From: Streptomyces canus
GTDB taxonomy: Bacteria; Actinomycetota; Actinomycetes; Streptomycetales; Streptomycetaceae
Assembly (NCBI RefSeq): GCF_041435015.1
Contig: NZ_CP107989.1
Span: 9,920,001-9,984,000, forward strand
DNA length: 64,000 nt
Direction: 5' to 3'
Shown one piece after another: positions 32,839-41,571 of this stretch (its first letter is position 1; every line of letters starts with the position of its first letter). The position numbers and the translations under genes were made by a program. The notes under the pieces were generated by a model, which made no database searches, was not told the origin of the DNA, and saw only the letters and a program-made list of their open reading frames with translations.

Positions 32839-33153
32839 ATGTCACGCGGAGTCAAGGAAATGGAAAACGCGCACGCGGATAGTGAGGGCCCTCATGAAGA
32901 TGATCCGAGTTCCCTTCAACGTATGAAGCGACGCCTGCTCGGTAAAATACAGGGAGAAGAGGAAGAGCGGGCGGAAGGGGACTGGACTGGATATTATGTC
33001 GCCAGTCATGACTGGCCCGCCTTCGAGAATGACATTCCTATGGAGGATGTCTACCGTATCCTTGACGGATTTAATGAATACCTGCCGTTCGCTCAAGAAA
33101 GCCTTGCGGCCGGTGCATTCGAGGACGATGACGGCATCGGAAGCCAGGAGTAG
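32839..33153 (+). CDS. Unrecognised 104-residue acidic protein
   Basis: 104 residues, strongly acidic overall, with an N-terminal basic patch (MKRRLLGKIQ, 29-38). The sequence WTGYYVASHDWPAFENDIPM, EDVYRILDGFNEYLPF and a DDD run near the C-terminus give no family I know. No transmembrane helix is present. GGGGGG precedes the ATG at a good distance, and the gene starts 30 bp after the 588-residue membrane protein with the same low-GC character, so the two form a transferred two-gene unit. A partner or inhibitor role for the larger protein is possible but only inferred from size and charge. Confidence 0.75.
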   Translation: MSRGVKEMENAHADSEGPHEDDPSSLQRMKRRLLGKIQGEEEERAEGDWTGYYVASHDWPAFENDIPMEDVYRILDGFNEYLPFAQESLAAGAFEDDDGIGSQE

Positions 33154-33414
33154 AAACAGGCGGTTTCCACCATCGGTCGGCTGTTTGCCACTCGCGGGTG
33201 GCGAGGGTCGGGTGCCACGAACTTGACGAATTTCGTGGCAGCTCCCATTACGTCGTGGGCGATGACCATCGAGTCCAATACTTCGGTTTTGTCGTGTGAG
33301 TTCTCGACGCCCGTGATCCGAGTGGAAGACCATGAGCCTTTTCCAACCTCGCACTGAAGCTGCGAGGTGGAGCGTCTGGATGAAAATCCCTTGCGGCCAA
33401 GGGTGGTGATCGCT

Positions 33415-33977
33415 CTACGGTTGTTCCGCTACATCCGCGAGGCCGTGGACCTCCTGGCCGCGCTGGTTTCCCATGCTTCAACAGGCCCTCAACCGCGCGG
33501 AAGACAAGGCGTTCGTGATCCTGGACGGCACCCTGTTGCCCATTTACCGGATCGCTGCCGACCGGCCCTTCCACTCGGGCAAGCATCGCAAGCACGGCAC
33601 GGATGTCCAAGTCCTCGCAGACCCGTTCGGCCGCCTGCTGTGGGCCTCTGCCGCGCGCCCGGCGCCGTGCACGACATGAAGACGGCTCGCACCCAGGCGT
33701 CATCGACGCCTAGGCCGAGATCGGCCTGGTTTGCTACGGCGACGAGGGCTATCAGGGCGCTGGCGGCACCGTACGGGTGCCCTTTCGTGGCAAACACCGC
33801 GACCTCTCCGTCGGTCAGCAGGCCGCCAATGTCGCCCACACGCGCATCCGCGCCGTCGGCAAACAGGCAATGGCCACCCCGAAGGGCTGGCGTCTCCTGC
33901 GCAAACTGCGGTGCAGCACCACCCGCGTCACCGGCCTCGTGCAGGCAGTCCTCGCGCTTCACATCGGATGCGCCTGA
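33415..33977 (+). mobile_element. IS5-family transposase remnant (DDE type)
   Basis: Successive frames read FRYIREAVDLLAAL, LQQALNRAEDKAFVILDGTL, LADPFGRLLWASA, PGAVHDM, then GLVCYGDEGYQGAGGTVRVP and ATPKGWRLLRKLRCSTTRVT. This is the middle and C-terminal part of an IS5-type DDE transposase. At least three frameshifts and an in-frame TAG (GVIDA-stop-AEIG, near 33710) break it, and the N-terminal HTH is missing. Inverted repeats were not found. It is not functional, and belongs to a different IS subgroup from the element at 26880. Confidence 0.8.
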
Positions 33978-33990
33978 GATTGGAAAGGGC

Positions 33991-34248
33991 TCAGTAAGAG
34001 AGACATGTCCGCTGCGTGCGCCCGCGCGTCTGACCGACAAGGCTCCGGGCCCGTGCGGCCATCGCATCCGGCAGACCGATCCAGGCGGTGCGGTCGTCCT
34101 GGGTAGGGGCGCCGAGGAGGAAGGCGCGCCGCTCGGCCTGCCGGAGGTGGTGGCGGTCGGGCAGGCCGGCGGGTCCGCCCTTGAGGCGGAACCGGTGGCC
34201 ATCGGGAATGACGCGCTGGACGGCTTTGTTGCAACGACTGCATGACAT
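33991..34248 (-). CDS. Small zinc-ribbon-like protein
   Basis: 85 residues beginning MSCSRCNKAVQRVI, with a single Cys-x2-Cys knuckle, then DGHRFRLKGGPAGLPDRHHL and FLLGAPTQDDRTAWIGLPDA and an Arg-rich end. Third codon positions are strongly GC, as in real genes. The ATG lies 41 bp from the L33 gene and is transcribed divergently. The DNA around its first codons (TTGCAACGACTGCA) is a possible but unproven regulatory site. Function unknown; CxxC plus proximity to zinc-responsive ribosomal genes suggests a zinc-related role, by inference only. Confidence 0.5.
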   Translation of the reverse strand: MSCSRCNKAVQRVIPDGHRFRLKGGPAGLPDRHHLRQAERRAFLLGAPTQDDRTAWIGLPDAMAARARSLVGQTRGRTQRTCLSY

Positions 34249-34289
34249 GACCGAGTCAAAGCGCTCGGTGGTGGTGGAAGGAGGACCTC

Positions 34290-34454
34290 ATGGCACGCAG
34301 CACTACGCGGCCCGTCGTCACGCTCAGGTCGACGGCCGGCACCGGAGTCACCTACGTGACGCGCAAGAACCGTCTGACCAACCCCGACCGGCTGGTCGTG
34401 CGCAAGTACGACCCGGTGGCCGACAAGCACGTTCTGTTCCGCGAAGAACGATGA
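34290..34454 (+). CDS. rpmG: 50S ribosomal protein L33, zinc-independent form
   Basis: 54 residues. It reads [20 protein letters not shown] and [20 protein letters not shown], the complete L33 core. The two CxxC pairs that bind zinc in the C+ form are absent. In Streptomyces such C- paralogues are made when zinc is scarce, under Zur, and replace the zinc-containing copies. AGGAGG lies just upstream. L31 and L36 of the same zinc-free type follow, each after 46 bp. I did not find a confident Zur box in the gap to the divergent zinc-ribbon gene. Confidence 0.93.
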   Translation: MARSTTRPVVTLRSTAGTGVTYVTRKNRLTNPDRLVVRKYDPVADKHVLFREER

Positions 34455-34500
34455 CACCCGCCTCGGCCGTCGACCGAGGTTGCACAAGGAGGCACCACCC

Positions 34501-34761
34501 ATGAGGTCCGGCATTCACCCCGTCTCCCGCCCCGTTGTCTTCCGCGACCGTGCGGCAGGCTTCCACCTGCTCACCCGCTCCACCCTCGACACACATCACA
34601 CGGTGGAGTGGGAGGACGGCACTACGTACCCGGTGGTCGACGTGGACATCTCGTCCGCGAGTCACCCGTTCTACACCGGCACCTCGCGGGTCGTGGACAC
34701 CGCGGGCCGAGTGGAGCGCTTCGAGCGACGCTACGGCCGTTCCGCTCCCGTCCGTCCCTGA
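34501..34761 (+). CDS. rpmE2: 50S ribosomal protein L31, type B
   Basis: 86 residues. The sequence [31 protein letters not shown] and [19 protein letters not shown] with VERFERRYG is the type B L31 signature. The CxxC of type A is absent, so it needs no zinc. In bacteria type B replaces type A in zinc limitation. An AAGGAGG lies 8-14 bases upstream of this ATG, which favours it over an upstream in-frame codon. Member of the three-gene zinc-free set (L33-L31-L36). Confidence 0.94.
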   Translation: MRSGIHPVSRPVVFRDRAAGFHLLTRSTLDTHHTVEWEDGTTYPVVDVDISSASHPFYTGTSRVVDTAGRVERFERRYGRSAPVRP

Positions 34762-34807
34762 CCGTCCGAGCCGTCTCACCCCTGCAAGGCTCTGCAAGGA
34801 GGCCGCC

Positions 34808-34930
34808 ATGAAGGTGCGCAAGTCGCTCCGCTCGCTGAAGGCCAAACCCGGCGCTCAGGTGGTGCGCAGGCGTGGCGTGACTTTTGTGATCAACAAGAAG
34901 GACCCTCGCTTCAAGGCCCGCCAGGGCTGA
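34808..34930 (+). CDS. rpmJ: 50S ribosomal protein L36, zinc-independent form
   Basis: 40 residues: [20 protein letters not shown] with the basic tail [17 protein letters not shown]. The three cysteines and one histidine of zinc-binding L36 are all replaced, as in the C- paralogue. AAGGAGG precedes the ATG. It closes the zinc-scarcity ribosomal cluster. Confidence 0.95.
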   Translation: MKVRKSLRSLKAKPGAQVVRRRGVTFVINKKDPRFKARQG

Positions 34931-35181
34931 CGCCACTGCGCAGCATCTCGGCGGCCCGACACCGTACTCGCGGTGCCGGGCCGCTGCCGGATATGCAGCC
35001 GGCGCGGACTGGAGGCGTACCGTGCGAGAGCACGACACTGCGTGGAGCTGGGCGAGTTCACCCGGCTGCCTGTACACCGTGGCCGGCCCGCGGTGGCCTG
35101 CTCGGTGGTATCACTCCGGGGCGCACTGCGCCTGATCGGAACCCGACCGAGTCGTTGCGAGAGGCTGGGAGGATCACCCCT

Positions 35182-35682
35182 ATGGCCATCGTCGTCTGGA
35201 TCGTCGAGGGCACCTGGCCCGCGTGTGTGGATGCCGCCCGCGCGCACGCGCCCGAGGACGCCGACATCGTGCTGCTGCACGTGACCGGGCAGGAGATTGC
35301 AGGGGTCGCGCACGGCGCGTTCGCCGGCCTCCTCGGCCGCGGCCGCCCCGAACGCGATCCCGGCATCCAGATGGAGCAGCTCGTCGCCGACTCCGCTGCG
35401 CAGTTGCTGCAGAAAGCGGTCGACCGTCTGGGCCGGCCCTGTACTCGTGACGAGCGCACCGGCCGCATCGAGCGCGAGGTGGTCGCCGCGGCCCAAGGAG
35501 CCGGACTGCTCATCGTGGCCCGCGACGGCGATCGCAGCCATTTGGGCCCCAAGAGCCTGGGCCCAGCCAGCCGGTTCGTCGTCGATCATGCCCCCTGCCC
35601 TGTGCTGCTGGTGTGGCCCGAGCAAGCACCCGGTCTGGGCAGCATCCCGCCACCGCCCCCTCGGCCACCCCACCACCGGTAA
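35182..35682 (+). CDS. Single-domain universal-stress-like protein
   Basis: 166 residues from an ATG with GGGAGG a few bases upstream. The fold is Usp-like: AIVVWIVEGTWPACVDAARA in the first strand, ADIVLLHVTGQEI in the second, REVVAAAQGAGLLIVARDGD, and SRFVVDHAPCPVLLVWPEQA at the end. The usual GxDGS opening and GxxGxxxxGS ATP loop are replaced (GDRSHLGPKSLGPAS), so ATP binding is uncertain. A Pro/His-rich tail (PPPPPRPPHHR) follows. It lies between the ribosomal cluster and an Rhs remnant and has no clear operon partner. Confidence 0.8.
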   Translation: MAIVVWIVEGTWPACVDAARAHAPEDADIVLLHVTGQEIAGVAHGAFAGLLGRGRPERDPGIQMEQLVADSAAQLLQKAVDRLGRPCTRDERTGRIEREVVAAAQGAGLLIVARDGDRSHLGPKSLGPASRFVVDHAPCPVLLVWPEQAPGLGSIPPPPPRPPHHR

Positions 35683-35769
35683 GGCCCGCAGCGAAGGTGG
35701 GGCAGACCAGGCAGTGACATAGGCGGGGACATCTCACGCATGCTCGGCCTTGCGTCGCGTCCACGACGA

Positions 35770-35985
35770 CCAACGGCGGTCGACACCGGATTCATCCGTG
35801 AACCGGCGGGCACATTGAACTCCGTGACGACTGGGGGGAAGCCCTACTACTACCTCGCCGACGCCACCGGCAACGTCCTGGGCCTGGTCGTCGACGCGGG
35901 CAAGCGCACCCACACCTACGCCGACGGCCCCACCACCGAAGCGGTACGGGCGCCCGCTACTACGCCCCCCCAGGTCGGCCGTTGA
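35770..35985 (+). pseudogene. Rhs-repeat protein remnant
   Basis: The frame reads DTGFIREPAGTLNSVTTGG, KPYYYLADATGNVLGLVVDA and GKRTHTYADGPTTE, an Rhs/YD-repeat block, and GARYYAP follows in a shifted frame after a deletion. Rhs proteins are large (1000-2000 residues) secreted shells for C-terminal toxins. Only about 70 residues remain and the toxin tail is absent. The adjacent small membrane protein could once have been its immunity partner. Confidence 0.65.
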
Positions 35986-36049
35986 GTAGGTCGGAGCATC
36001 TGAACAGCCCGGTGTAGGTGCTGGCGCATACGGAAAGAGCGGAAATGGA

Positions 36050-36256
36050 ATGCGCCGGAACGATGCGTCAATGGACGACGCAATAAGAAAAGTGCGAACC
36101 TTTTCTGCCGTTTTGATCGCAGGGGGGATATGTGCAGGTATTGCAGGAACGGTTACTGGCGATACCGTGCCGATCGTCCTCGGAGTGATTGCCGCAGTCA
36201 GTGGAGTGATCCTGGCAGTCTTCGCCTTTCTGGGCCACCGCAAAACCCGCTCGTGA
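36050..36256 (+). CDS. 68-residue two-helix membrane protein
   Basis: 68 residues with a polar N-terminus (DASMDDAIRKVR) and two hydrophobic helices (about 17-34 and 41-62: VLIAGGICAGIAGTV and VPIVLGVIAAVSGVILAVF), ending in a basic tail HRKTRS. Codon use is more A/T-rich than that of flanking genes. An alternative start (MDDAIRK) lies seven codons in. I do not recognise it. The position just after an Rhs remnant is where immunity genes lie, which is suggestive but not evidence of function. Confidence 0.55.
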   Translation: MRRNDASMDDAIRKVRTFSAVLIAGGICAGIAGTVTGDTVPIVLGVIAAVSGVILAVFAFLGHRKTRS

Positions 36257-36749
36257 CACGATGATGTGGATTCGCTGGAAGCCGTCCGGTGTGGACTGGA
36301 AGGCCCACTGCCGGTTCGATCCGCCGGAGTAGGGCCACTGGATCACGGCGGCACCGTCCGCGTTCGAGGCGCCGGCGACCTTGCCGCTGCGCACGCTGAC
36401 GCACTTGTACGCCCTGGTGGGTGCGAGCGTGTACTGCACCGAGTCGGCGTCGACGCAGCCGGTGCCGTTCGGGTTGTGGGTGTAGAGGCCGATCTGATCG
36501 CGTCGACAGCCGCCCCAGGTCAGCACGTCGATCATCTGCCGGTGGCAGTAGCTCTCCGGTCTGCCTCCCCGGCCTGTCGGCCGGCCCGGAAGCGGTAGCA
36601 GGTCCCGCACGAGTGGCCCACTCGGCATCGAAGCGGACCGACCACGCGAGGGGGTGACGGGCATCGAGCCTCATGACCGCCCTCTGAGGTGGCACGGCGG
36701 TGGCCGCCCGTGCGGACAGAAGCCCGGGAAGCGTGACGGCCACGGCCAT
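36257..36749 (-). pseudogene. Secreted ricin-B-lectin protein, decayed
   Basis: The N-terminus has a signal peptide (MAVAVTLPGLLSARAATAV; upstream SRFLTAAA suggests the true start is lost). After a frameshift near 36560 the next frame reads CVDADSVQYTLAPTRAYKCV and ADGAAVIQWPYSGGSNRQWA, a ricin-type QxW repeat. The end merges with the opposite-strand gene at 36256. The lectin block resembles those of the neighbouring GH29 and GH43 enzymes, so it may be a decayed relative or the target of recombination with them. Confidence 0.6.
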
Positions 36750-36849
36750 GAGTGCCGCCGCGGTCAGGAACCGGCTGCGGTCGAGAGGCTGGTCGGACAG
36801 GCTTGGGGTGCTGACTCCAGTTCCGTGGCGCGCCCCCTGCCATGCGCCG

Positions 36850-39192
36850 TCACAGCGCGAGGACCTGCCAGTCCTGGTTGGACCCGCCGGTGGAGGGCCA
36901 CTGGATGACGTTGGCGCCGTCGGCGGTGGAGGCGTTGGCGACGTCGGCGCACCAGCCGGTGCGGACGTTGACGAGCCGGTAGTAGCCGCTGGTGGCCGAG
37001 GGGATCAGCTTCCACCACTGGTTGTCGCCGCCGTTGTCGGACGACTGGGTCAGGGTGGCGCCCTGGGTGCTGTCGGGGCTTTGCAGGAGCTTGCTGCTCT
37101 TGGCGTTGACCAGCCGGAACGATCCGTCGCTGTTCGGCAGGAGGCTCCACTGCTGGTTGGTCCCGCCGCCGTAGGGCCACTGGATGAGCGTGGCGCCGTC
37201 CGCTGTCGAGGCGTTGGCGACGTCCAGTGCCTTGCCGCTCTTGCGGTTGATCACCTTGTAGGTGCCCAGGTCCGCGGTGAAGGGACGGTCGTAGACCTCC
37301 AGGTTGCGGATCGACGCGTACACCCCGGCGGGCATCCCGGTGACGGTGACGCGGACGTACCGGGCCTGGGCCTGGAACGCGACCGTCTGGACCTGGCGCG
37401 TGCCGGGGGTGGCGGTGTTGTCGACGAGCGTGGTCCACGTGCTGTTGTCGGTGGAGCCCTCGATCTTGTACCGGTAGTTGGTCTTGTCCAGTTCCCAGGC
37501 GATCCGGGTGCCGGTCAGGGAGCGGGTCGAGCCGAGGTCGACCTTGAGCCAGTGGCCGGTGTTGCCGTCGTTCGCGCACCAGCGGGTGGCGGTGGCTCCG
37601 TCGACCGCCTTGGCCGCGGTGTTGCCCTTGGACGTCTCCTCGCTGTCGGCGGTCGCGGTCTTGCCGGCGGCGATGTCGGCCGGTTGCACGGAGCGGTCCA
37701 GTGAGACCCCGACGACGCTGTCCTCGGGGATGCGGGTGCGGTTGATGCCGGTGATCGTCACCCTGCCGTCCGCGCCCACGGTGTACGGGAGGTCGGTGCC
37801 CGCGGCGACGTCGAAGACGCGGGTGACCTGGGCGTCCCCGATCGACGGGGTGGTGAAGGAGGTTCCGCTGTATCCGGGCAGCAGGTGGAGGTAGAAGGTG
37901 CTGTCCTTGGACGTGAAGCCGTACTTGCCGTCCACCGGCTGCCAGGGTCCGCCGCGGGTGCCGTAGACGGCCTGGCCGCAGGAGGTCAGGAAGGAACCGA
38001 CCCGGCGCACCACTGCGGCCTGGTCGGCGGGGATCGCCCCGGTCCGGTCGGGACCGACGTTGAGCAGGCAGACCATGTTGCGCACCCAGGAGTTGACCAG
38101 GATGTTCATGATGGTGCCGAAGCTCATCACGGGTGCGCCGGCCTTGTAGCCCCAGGTGCCGCAGATGGTGAAGTTCTTCTCCGACAGAAGCCCGGTGCGC
38201 ATGGCGCCGGTGGGGATCGCGCCGCCTTCCTCGCTGATGTAGTCGCCCATCCAGCCGGAGCGAGGGTTGACCACGACGTCAGGTTGGTGCTTCCGCACCA
38301 GGCCCATCACACCGAGGGGGCTGCCGGTGGTGGAGTCGGTATCGCTGTAGGCGGGGTCCACCGGCCACTGATTGGCGCTGTCGCGGATCTTTCCGGGCTC
38401 CCAGAAGAAGGCAGCGTCCGCGTCCCGGCCTTGCTGGCCCAGCCAGCCGCCGTCGAAGTAGATGTCGTCGATCTTGCCGTACTTGGTCATCAGCTCTTTG
38501 ACCTGCTGGTACACCTCGTTCTTCATGACCCGCGCGTTCTCCTTGTGCGCGGGATCGGTGGTGTAACCCCACTTGTTCGGCAGGCAGTTGGTGCCGGTGA
38601 CGTCGTAGTAGCCGGGGTAACGCCAGCTCATCGGGGAGAAGTACAGGCCCACCTTGAGCCCGGCGTCGCGTACGGCGGTGACGTACTCGCCGACCAGGTC
38701 CCGCTGCATCGGGGCCTGTCCGGCATGGAAGGCGTTGGGGTGGGTGGACGGCCACAGGGCGAAGCCCTCGTGGTGACGGGTCGTCAGGACTGTGTACTTC
38801 GCGCCCATGTCCTTGGCCAGCAGGGCCCAGTCGGCCGGCTTGTAGGCGCTCGCCGTGAACTGCTCGCTGGTCGCGTCGGTGAAGTACTTCTTGTAGTTCT
38901 CCGGCGTGACCGCCGAGTTCTCCATGTACCACTCGCCCTTGGCCGGGCCCGAGTACACACCCCAGTGGATGAACATGCCCAGCTTGGCGTCCTGCAGCCA
39001 CTTGAGCTTCTCGTTGGACTGCTGCTCGATGCCCAGCTCCGACGTGGGGATCCGCAGGGGGAGAAGGGGCAGCGGCTGGGGGGAGGAGGTGGCGGCGTGT
39101 GCGGGTGTCGCCAGCGTCGGTGAGACGGTGGCGGCAACCGTCATGGCAGCCATGCCGGACAGCACTCTGCGGCGACTGATCGGTTCGGACAA
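36850..39192 (-). CDS. Tat-exported GH29 alpha-L-fucosidase with two carbohydrate-binding modules
   Basis: 780 residues from a TTG with AGGAGAGA at the right spacing. The N-terminus ISRRRVLSGMAAMTVAAT is a Tat signal. The GH29 domain (about 45-510) has DAKLGMFIHWGVYSGPAKGE, LTTRHHEGFALWPS and DDIYFDGGW, where Asp247 is the predicted nucleophile. A discoidin-type F5/8C module follows (ADIAAGKTATADSEE to VRVTVTGMP), then a ricin-B lectin with QxW repeats (NQQWSL, NQWWKL, NQDWQV). The enzyme should remove alpha-L-fucose from plant or mucin-type glycans outside the cell. It is followed in the same direction by a decayed lectin gene and preceded by GH97. Confidence 0.92.
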   Translation of the reverse strand: MSEPISRRRVLSGMAAMTVAATVSPTLATPAHAATSSPQPLPLLPLRIPTSELGIEQQSNEKLKWLQDAKLGMFIHWGVYSGPAKGEWYMENSAVTPENYKKYFTDATSEQFTASAYKPADWALLAKDMGAKYTVLTTRHHEGFALWPSTHPNAFHAGQAPMQRDLVGEYVTAVRDAGLKVGLYFSPMSWRYPGYYDVTGTNCLPNKWGYTTDPAHKENARVMKNEVYQQVKELMTKYGKIDDIYFDGGWLGQQGRDADAAFFWEPGKIRDSANQWPVDPAYSDTDSTTGSPLGVMGLVRKHQPDVVVNPRSGWMGDYISEEGGAIPTGAMRTGLLSEKNFTICGTWGYKAGAPVMSFGTIMNILVNSWVRNMVCLLNVGPDRTGAIPADQAAVVRRVGSFLTSCGQAVYGTRGGPWQPVDGKYGFTSKDSTFYLHLLPGYSGTSFTTPSIGDAQVTRVFDVAAGTDLPYTVGADGRVTITGINRTRIPEDSVVGVSLDRSVQPADIAAGKTATADSEETSKGNTAAKAVDGATATRWCANDGNTGHWLKVDLGSTRSLTGTRIAWELDKTNYRYKIEGSTDNSTWTTLVDNTATPGTRQVQTVAFQAQARYVRVTVTGMPAGVYASIRNLEVYDRPFTADLGTYKVINRKSGKALDVANASTADGATLIQWPYGGGTNQQWSLLPNSDGSFRLVNAKSSKLLQSPDSTQGATLTQSSDNGGDNQWWKLIPSATSGYYRLVNVRTGWCADVANASTADGANVIQWPSTGGSNQDWQVLAL

Positions 39193-39466
39193 GGCTCTCT
39201 CCTGATCGTTCGCGGAACAGCACGGACGGTCTCGCGGCTCAGGTGTGGCGCGAGCATGTCTGGGGGCACCGCGGGGGCGGGACCTGGACCGGCCGGCCCG
39301 GCCCCGCCCCTGCGGCGGTACTGCCGTCATGGCCACGGTGCGAGACGGGGCCCCGGCGCGGGCGGGCTCGTCGTACGTCAACGGCTCCCCGGGTCACTCC
39401 GTCGACTCCGCGACCCACGGCGGCTGAAGTACGTCATGTTCACCGATGGAATCCCCGTCCGTCGCG

Positions 39467-41437
39467 TCAGCTCGGCTTGAGGATGATCGCCTGGCCGCCC
39501 GCGGGAGCCATCGCCACGTCCAGTGCGGTGGCCGAGGTGACCGTCCGGGAGTTGACCACGACCGGCGTCTGGTAGGGGCTGGCGCCCGGAGTGCCGTCGG
39601 CGTAGACGGTCGCCGTGAATGTTCCGCCACCCAGGAACGTCAGTGGGAGCGACAGGGTCCGGGATGTCTCGTTGGTCATCGCCCCGACGTACCAGGTGTC
39701 GCCGTGGCGGCGGGCGACCACGACGTACTGGCCGATCGATCCGGCGAGGGCGCGGCTCTCGTCCCAGGTGGTGGGGATGGCGTCGAACCACGGCAGCCCC
39801 GGCCAGTTGGAGGGGTTGGCGAACTTGGACGGCGAGTCGTACCAGTACAGGAAGTTCAGCGGCTGATAGAAGACCGCCGCCATGGCCATCTGGTGGACGT
39901 TGGTGGTCCGGTCCCGCGACTGGCCGTAGCAGATGGTGTAGTCCATCGGCCCGCCGATGTTGCGGGCGAACGGCAGGGTGACGTTGTGGCTCGCGGTCGG
40001 GAAGCGCTCGTTGCCGCGCACGCCCTCCATGGTGACCCAGTTCGGGTACGTCCGTTCGTAGCCGAACGGCCGCACGTCGTCGTGCAGGTCGATCAGCAGT
40101 TTGTACTTGGCCGCCGTCCTGACCCAGTTCGTGATCTGGTTCGTCATCGCCTGGGTGCCGTCGTCGACGAATCCGAGCTTGACCCCTGCGACGCCCCAGC
40201 TCTTGTAGAGGCCGAACAGGCTGTCGGGGTTGCCCGCCGCTCTGCGGTCGACGTAGAGGATGACGCCGATGCCCTTGCTCGTGGCGTAGGAGATGACCGA
40301 GGGCAGGTCGATGTCCGCTATCGGCTTCGTCGCGTCGGTGCTGCTGACGTCGCCGTACCAGCCACCGTCGTACTCGATGTACTGCAGGCCGCGAGCCACG
40401 GCGAAGTCGACGCCCGCCATCCCGGCGGCGGTGGTCAGCTGTACACGGAAGGCCTTGCCGGGCTTGATCCACGAGGTGTCGGCCAACGCGCTCGCTGGGG
40501 CCAGGTTGAGCACCAGCTCGGCGTTGTCGACGAGTTCGGCGTGGGTGGAGCCGGTCACCACCGCCCGCCAGGGCGTGGCGAACGGCGTGGTGACCGTCGA
40601 GGTCGTCTGGACCGTGTCCGCACCGCGGGCGGTGTGCTCCATCAGGTAGGCGGCGAGCGTGCCCGGCTGCCCGGACACGGAACTGAGCATCAGCCGCGGG
40701 AAGTTGAGACGGGAGGATTCACAGATGCAGGCGATCAGACTGCCGCCGGCGTAGGTGGCGGTCAGCGGCAGGTCGGTCAGTGGGCCGGTGTCCGTGGTCG
40801 AGGTGCCCGTGGAGGGGATCGAGCCGGGCGCGACCGGGTTGTAGGGGTCCTCGTCACGCGCGCTGTAGACCAGGGTGCCGTCGGGGAAGGCGAACGTGGT
40901 CAGCTCGTCGGCGATCGTGGCGGCGCCCTTGTCGAGCAGCACGTACCGGAAGGCGACGCCGGTCGGGTAGGCGCGGATCTGGACGCTGAAGTTGATCAGC
41001 GAGGCGGTGTCCTGGAGGTTCCAGCGCATCTCCTGGTACCGGTCGCGGACGGTCGCGTTGCGGCCGTACACCGGAGTCCAGGTGTTGTCGATGGTCCAGT
41101 GCTGATAGTTGGTGATCACCGTGCCGGCGGCGCCGAGCACCGTCCCGTCGCTCAGCTTGAGGCCGAGAGCCGAGGTGTCGACCACCCTCGCGCCTTTTCG
41201 CTTCGCCGACCAGCTGAGCGCGCCCGAAGTCAGCGACATCGTGATGGTGTTGCTGCCGTCGGGGGCCGTCGCGGTGACCGAGGCGTCAGCCGCCGCGGCC
41301 GTCCCGGCGCCGCCGGCGCCCAGCGCCGCGGCTCCCAGGGTGACGGCGGCGCCCTTGAGGAGTCGACGCCGCGAGACTTGTCCCGGGGCGTCGGCCGACG
41401 GCTGTTCAGGTAGGGCGTGACGCGCTGAATCTGCCAT
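39467..41437 (-). CDS. Tat-exported GH97 alpha-galactosidase/glucosidase-type enzyme
   Basis: 656 residues. The Tat signal is VSRRRLLKGAAVTLGAAALG. GH97 features run throughout: YRWNLQ-like strands in the N-terminal beta-sandwich (YQEMRWNLQDTASLINFSVQ), the catalytic barrel (GLQYIEYDGGWYGD, VILYVDRRAAGN, VAGVKLGFVDDGTQ, LLIDLHDD) and the conserved TMEGVRGNE with NVTLPFARNIGGPMDYT. GH97 includes retaining and inverting enzymes; I did not resolve which this is. The promoter side has a TTGACA (minus strand, 41489-41494). A ROK regulator lies divergently behind it, consistent with sugar-responsive control. Confidence 0.9.
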   Translation of the reverse strand: MADSARHALPEQPSADAPGQVSRRRLLKGAAVTLGAAALGAGGAGTAAAADASVTATAPDGSNTITMSLTSGALSWSAKRKGARVVDTSALGLKLSDGTVLGAAGTVITNYQHWTIDNTWTPVYGRNATVRDRYQEMRWNLQDTASLINFSVQIRAYPTGVAFRYVLLDKGAATIADELTTFAFPDGTLVYSARDEDPYNPVAPGSIPSTGTSTTDTGPLTDLPLTATYAGGSLIACICESSRLNFPRLMLSSVSGQPGTLAAYLMEHTARGADTVQTTSTVTTPFATPWRAVVTGSTHAELVDNAELVLNLAPASALADTSWIKPGKAFRVQLTTAAGMAGVDFAVARGLQYIEYDGGWYGDVSSTDATKPIADIDLPSVISYATSKGIGVILYVDRRAAGNPDSLFGLYKSWGVAGVKLGFVDDGTQAMTNQITNWVRTAAKYKLLIDLHDDVRPFGYERTYPNWVTMEGVRGNERFPTASHNVTLPFARNIGGPMDYTICYGQSRDRTTNVHQMAMAAVFYQPLNFLYWYDSPSKFANPSNWPGLPWFDAIPTTWDESRALAGSIGQYVVVARRHGDTWYVGAMTNETSRTLSLPLTFLGGGTFTATVYADGTPGASPYQTPVVVNSRTVTSATALDVAMAPAGGQAIILKPS

Positions 41438-41571
41438 GGCTCGTGCACCTCTCCGTTGCGGGCATTTCGATGTGATACAGACAAAAAATGTCAAACGAAC
41501 CTGATCGCGGGCGCAGTTGGGCACGCGGTGGGGGTTCCGCCCTCGAGCTGGAGCCGCTCACAGCAGGAGTG

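Noticed and set aside
34225..34289. A Zur box before the zinc-free ribosomal genes
   Set aside because: TTGCAACGACTGCA has weak dyad symmetry, but it does not match the Zur consensus as I know it and lies in the first codons of the divergent gene.
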